DNA of 64,000 nt from Eurosta solidaginis (lineage: Eukaryota; Arthropoda; Insecta; Diptera; Tephritidae), in assembly GCF_040869045.1 (NCBI RefSeq), contig NC_090322.1:182465477-182529476 (forward strand), in the 5' to 3' direction. The notes beneath the pieces were generated by a model. It saw nothing but the letters and a program-made list of their open reading frames with translations, was not told the origin of the DNA and did no database searches. Position numbers and translations under genes: made by a program. Position 1 is the stretch's first letter. Each line of letters starts with the position of its first letter. This document shows positions 56,101-62,100 of this stretch, piece after piece.

Positions 56101-59100
56101 TTGGAAGATTTTGAGAAATGTACAATTCTCAAATGAATATTCAACACGTTTCTCCAGTTGATAACCTACACTGCATGTCGAGTTGAGGTGAAGTTGAAAA
56201 AAAATCTCCAAGGTGTTACCACCAAAGCCAACAGCTATTTATTGTGAGAAATAAACACCTGATTGACAGCAGTAATGAAGAGTAATTAATCAAAAATAAA
56301 TCATATATATTTTATTTTCGTGAAAACACTGTAGTATTGGAATCTTACACTTGAATCCAGTAAAAGGACCACAAATTAGAAACTATAAATTTTCAACTTA
56401 AGTAATAGCATTTTGCGCTTTATAAAAAAATCTCTCTTTTGCTGAATACACTATGATTCTCAAGTTGAGCCACTGTTTCGAAACAACTCTTGAAATTTTC
56501 GAGGTATGCTAGTTATCAACATGAGCTCTAATGGTACTCAAGCCCAAATGCTTGTTGGGTATATTCGACGCCATTTCGAACGAACGCAAATAACTGATAG
56601 GTTAACTAGAGTTTAAACCTGGCAAATCGGCCGCTTAATGCGGCAGTTACTCACGAACCTACGTACCAAAAACGTGTCAGCTGACACGACCTATCTTATG
56701 AGTGTGCAATGTAAACGAAAACTCACCGACGTGCAACGCCCGTACGTACGTAGCCCGGAACGTAGAAATCAAAACAATTTTGATTTTTTCCGTAAGAACG
56801 TGTCAGCTGATCGCTCTCTCACTAGACATAATTGCCTAGTAAACTTTTGTGCGCTAATTTTTGACCGTTTGCAGTTTTATGCAAAAACACCTAATTAAAG
56901 TTTGAAAAATTGTGAAAATAATTCGAAATAATTATGTAAAAGTGCTGATTATAAATATGTAATCTATACTTATTTAATATGTATTCCGGCCTTTTACAAT
57001 ATCAAAAATTAAATTGGAAAAAGTTGATGTTTCCATAAGCATACATGCAAAATGGTCAATGGCAACAGTGCTTATCTGTAAACAATACACACACAAATAT
57101 GTTATGTACATGTACACAGACGCACACATTGATTCCTACGGGCTTGAGAGTTCGGTCAAACGTGCTTCGTACGACAAACGTCCTTACGTACGGCACACGT
57201 CGGTGGGTAACTGCCGCATAAGCTTTAGTTAAAGTATACTTGCCGTCTTTCAGTGAGTTTTATAGCTCCGACTCCCGCTCAATTCTCACGGGAATGCTCT
57301 GGATCATTGAGAGACTTGAGAAGCAGATCTCGTGCAATTTTCGCACACGTGAAATGTTATAGGCATATGACGCCGCTGTTTTTCATTTAACTCATACGGC
57401 GAAAGGCTAGGCAAAGACATCTATTTTTAAAAAAGTAGGTATATTAAAGGCCGCGTTGCCAACCAAAAAGAAGTAATTAACAAATTATCTGGCTCACAAA
57501 TTGAACCAGACTTCTATCTGGATTTATCTGGCTCAAATCGTTGTTGTTGCATTTACATGCAAAATTATTTATCTGGCTCAGGATTTTGTCACCGGATGAT
57601 AGCTACTAAAAAACTGCAGAATAAGTTTAAGCGTAGTTTAACTGATAAACTGAGTTGAACTCGTACTGAAAAACCGGACCTTAAAATTATAAACATTCAC
57701 GCCTGATTTAATCTACATACTTTCAGGCGCATAAAATAACATTTCATGCACATAATAAGGCCATAAGTTTTCTTTCTCATAATTAATTTCTAGGCGCACA
57801 AATTTAATCTCACATTATCTACTTTTAGGCGTATAAATTTACTTTCACATAATGTACCTTAAGGCTGTGTGCGAGTTGACCTAAATTTCTACCTAAATAG
57901 AGAAAAAACCCAAATCACTGAAAACTGTCGATAAGGCAGTACAGAGCAAAAATTTTCTGTTTTTATGAGTATATTTTTCAGCCTAAATTCAAATGTCAAA
58001 TTTGAAAAAAAAAATATGGATTTTTCAATATTGTATATGCAAATAAATGGCTCTTGTCCATTCAATTTACGTAAATCATAGATCATAGAGCGATGATCCC
58101 TGCTGCGAGTAAAGTCCGATCAATTGTACGTGATGGTGAGCTCAATTTTATTCAAGCTGATGTTGGCGACACAAGAATGGGATCCTTCTCAAATATGGAC
58201 CGCAATCTGAACATATTTGGCAGCCAAGTGCACTAATTGGCCTAAAGAAGTTATTGGAGGCGTACCAACATCACAATATTGAATTCGAGATTGTGGAAAA
58301 GGTCATTGTGCATGTGCTCCACTATGTCCGAAAAAAAACTATAAAACAGAGCTACTGCATTTTCTTGAACTGCTATCTTGGGATAGATATTTACCGCGGA
58401 CCCTAATTGACCTCTATTCTATTTAAGCGTGAAAACGCATCAAAAATACCAAATTTCCCGCATTGTTAATATTTTCTTAGCAGAAATAAACAATTTAGGT
58501 TTTCAAATCAACTCGCACTGTTTTGACACCTTCTTCCTAAATTATTGCAGTGCTGGAAAGTTCCAGTGGAATTTTAGTTTAGGTACCTCAAATTTAGGCG
58601 AACTCGCGCCCAGCCAAATATCTAAAGCCTTCATTTCCATCATTCACATAAACTTTTACGTCTAACCTTCAAAATCACATCTGTTTACTTATAATTTAGA
58701 AAAAAACTCCTTTTTGTTATTTTCGGTGCAGCTATTGTCAATTACTTTAATAACAACTAACGCAAAATTACTTTTCATGTGTTAGTAGAGTATTCACAAT
58801 ATGTGACCCGGCCTATGAAAAGGTGGCTTATGACTAAAAAAAACAGCTGTTAACAGCTGTTTCTCGCAATTTCTTTTTTGAGTCATAAGCCCCCTTTTCA
58901 TAGGCCGCGACACATATGCTTTTCACCGCTCAGATACAATTTCTAATCAGTTTCATTATTGTTGTTGTTTAGGTTTGAAAAATCGTCGCGTGCGCACTCG
59001 AATATTTAAACAAATGAATTACACTTATTTTCTATAAAGTAAATGTTAAAGCAAAAAAGTGAGCTTAAAAATTTTTAATAACAGTAAATTGTTAGAACTG

Positions 59101-62100
59101 TAGTTAAGCAAAAAGAAAATAAGACTACAAACAAAAAAAAAAAATGTTGCGTTCGATTGGCCGTCAAACTGCATATTTTATTATTGGGCATACAAAAGGT
59201 CGTTGGTGCACACCACTAGCGTGTTGTACCACATTCAGCGTCGATAATAGATTCGGGTGCATAATTCAGCAAACGTGTCGTCACTGCGCCACCACGCACA
59301 GGGTGGAGCAACGGTTCGAAAGTGATGCAACAAAAAATTTGAAGCAAAGAAAAAATAAACAAAGCCACACAATCAACAGCAATAATGAGACTGATGATGA
59401 GGCAACAACTCTGCTAGCACAACAACTGGCACAGGTTAGCTTTTAGAAATGTTTACGTAAATAATTTTGCACAAGTTCTGTAAAAAAGTATCATCAAATT
59501 CTTGCTTTTACTTCTAGATCGATGAAGAGGTCGCACGATTACTCGCTTTGAAAGCGAAACTTGGCGATGAACCCGCAACGCCGCAAAAGTTTACGCTTAA
59601 AACTCCAAAGGGTACACGCGATTACTCACCGCAGCAAATGATGTTGCGCCAAGACGTTCTCGATAAGATTATAGCTGTATTCAAGAAGCACGGCGGTGAA
59701 GCGATCGATACGCCAGTATTTGAATTGAAGGTAAGTTTACCAAGTGTGCTTTGTGGTTAATTTTGGAGCACTCGCTTGGTCCATAGCGAGTACTCCATAC
59801 ATGCATGCATGGAGTACTCGCGATTTTTGCAGGGTTGCGCATTTATTGCCGCATGTACATTAGACTGGGTTGGTCCCCATAAAAAGAAAAGTTGCTAATG
59901 TCCGCCCCTAAATTTAAAGATTATGTTGAGAGGGTTTCGGCAAATTTTTTTTTTGATCCTTCGAAATACAGCCGAAAAGGTTTTTTCGTTGTAACTTGGT
60001 TATTTGACGTCCGATTTTTAAAATTAATATGCCATTATTTTGGTCTTCAGAAGCTTCGCATTTCCGTTTAATGTCCTTTTAAGCTATGAAGTCGTTTTCA
60101 CATGATTCGGTCAGCTAATAAAGTGGTACAACAGCTGTTATACGAAGTGAAAAGTCAGACTCTGACTTACTACAGTCAGACTCTGACTTCTGACTTTTCA
60201 CCTCGTATAACAGCTGTTATACTAAATTTCTCAAAAAAAGAATTCAGCCCTTCAAATAAGGGAAAAGAGCGGACCACGCTCACATTTTTACTCTTTCAAT
60301 TTGCTGAACGCGTTAACAAAAAAAATAAAATTTCGAAATGTAGAATTTCGAACTTCGAAAGCCGATATCTATTTTTTTGAGGCTAACTTCGAAAAACGGA
60401 GACAGTACTTTGTTTACAAGCCTCAATCTCTACAAAAAAGTGGGCTTTGTCCAATACCCAGAAAAAAAGTTGATTTTGGCGCATAGTGTTATTATTATAA
60501 ATACGAAACAACAGGTTTGACTCACTTATTTACTTTGACTTCCCCTATTTATGATATTTGGCATATCTTTATTAACTTTTCAATGCAAACCCTAATAGTA
60601 ATTTTTCCTCCAAAAATATCATGAGTTTCAGGTCTAAGTATAATAAGAATCAGGTAAAATAACATCTGCAATAAATATTGAAAGTGCTATAAATTCTTTG
60701 TTTATTATTTTAGTAATATGGTTTCAAAGCAACATTTTCGTGAATTTTTAAGTACTTTCGTTTGGTAAGGAAAAATGATACATTAGGGGAGGGAGGGGGG
60801 GGGGGGGGGGGTACAACTTTGTTAGCTGAACTAATCATGTGAAAACGACTTCATAGCTTAAAAGGACATTAAACGGAAATGTGCAGCTTCTCAAGGCCAA
60901 AATAATGGCATATCAATTTTAAAAATCGGACGTCAAATAACCAAGTTAGTAATTTTCGGCTGTATTTCGAAGGAACAAAAAAAGTAAAAAAAAATTTTCC
61001 GAAACCCTCTCAACATAATCTTTAAATTTAGGGGCGGACATTAGCAACTTTTTTTCCGACCCAGTCTAATGTACATGTGAGAATCTATTGTAAATTTATT
61101 TGCTATTTAGCATTTTTCTTCTCTATTAGGAAGTGCTCACCGGCAAGTATGGCGAAGATTCTAAACTTATTTATGATCTTAAAGATCAAGGTGGTGAAAT
61201 TTTATCGCTGCGCTATGATTTGACTGTACCACTCGCACGTTATTTAGCCATGAGCAAAATTTCCACATTAAAACGTTATCACATTGCCAAAGTTTATCGA
61301 CGTGATAATCCTTCAATAACGCGCGGTCGCTATCGTGAATTCTATCAATGCGATTTTGATATTGCCGGCAACTTTGATCCCATGCTACCCGATGCTGAAT
61401 GCGTTAAAATTGTTTCTGAAGTTTTGGATACATTGGATATTGGCGAATATGTGATTAAGATTAACCATAGACAGTTGTTGGATGGCATGTTTGAGGCTTG
61501 CGGTGTGCCTGCTGATAAATTCCGTACAATTTGCTCCTCAGTCGATAAATTGGATAAGGTATTTTCTTGATAGCGATGAAATACGCTCATTCCACTTTAA
61601 ACGGCAACGAACTAGTGGAAAATAAACCCAGAAAAATTATGTGCTTTACGTAGTCATACGAAATAAAAAGAGTTTGAGAATTAATCTCTCAAAATTTAAG
61701 TTGAAATGACACACCCATCACAGTGGAATGAGCCGATAGAATATTTCTAATTTTTATTTCCTTATGCTAATTTGATAACTTTTCACTCTCGCCACAGTCA
61801 CCTTGGTCGGAAGTACGTAAAGAAATGATTGAGGAGAAGGGCCTAGACGCTATCGCTGCTGATCAAATTGGTGAATATGTGCAATTGAGTGGTGGTAATG
61901 AGCTCGTCGAAACGCTTCTAGGTGATGAAAAGTTGAAAGCAGTTTCTAGCGCTGTCAAAGGTTTAGAAGGCATGCAATTATTGCTCAAATACTGTAATGC
62001 AATGGGTTTATCACAAAAAATTAGCTTTGATTTAAGCCTTGCACGTGGACTCGATTATTATACTGGCGTTATATATGAATGCGTATTAAAAACTGAACCA

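Larger units (their letters stand above)
55693..57680. mobile_element. TIR element with TTA target duplication, holding two inner insertions
   Basis: Ends GGCCCGGTTTATCAGTA and (reversed) GGTCCGGTTTTTCAGTA, flanked by TTA at 55690-55692 and 57681-57683. Inside both ends TTAAGC-TA-, GTTAAACT- and GCTTAAAC words recur. Inner insertions are the MITE at 56639-57218 and repeat B at 57235-57605. No transposase frame. The 3-bp TTA duplication fits PIF/Harbinger-type mobilisation. Confidence 0.78.
59861..61068. mobile_element. hAT-like element with ~255-bp inverted repeats, in HisRS intron
   Basis: Ends TAGACTGGGT-GG at 59861 and, reversed, at 61068, flanked by the 8-bp duplication ATGTACAT (59853-59860, 61069-61076). 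Long arms about 59861-60118 and 60813-61068 (GTTGCTAATGTCCGCCCCTA, TTATGTTGAGAGGGTTTCGG, GTCGTTTTCACATGATT). An 8-bp duplication is typical of hAT elements. The 1.2-kb copy has no transposase. Confidence 0.88.

Noticed and set aside
57014..57232. 72-codon frame near 57 kb
   Set aside because: Spans the right end of a MITE; the frame includes inverted-repeat sequence and is not a gene.
58240..58380. Possible exon reading [18 protein letters not shown]
   Set aside because: Too short, interrupted, no splice sites or family; kept as a note only.
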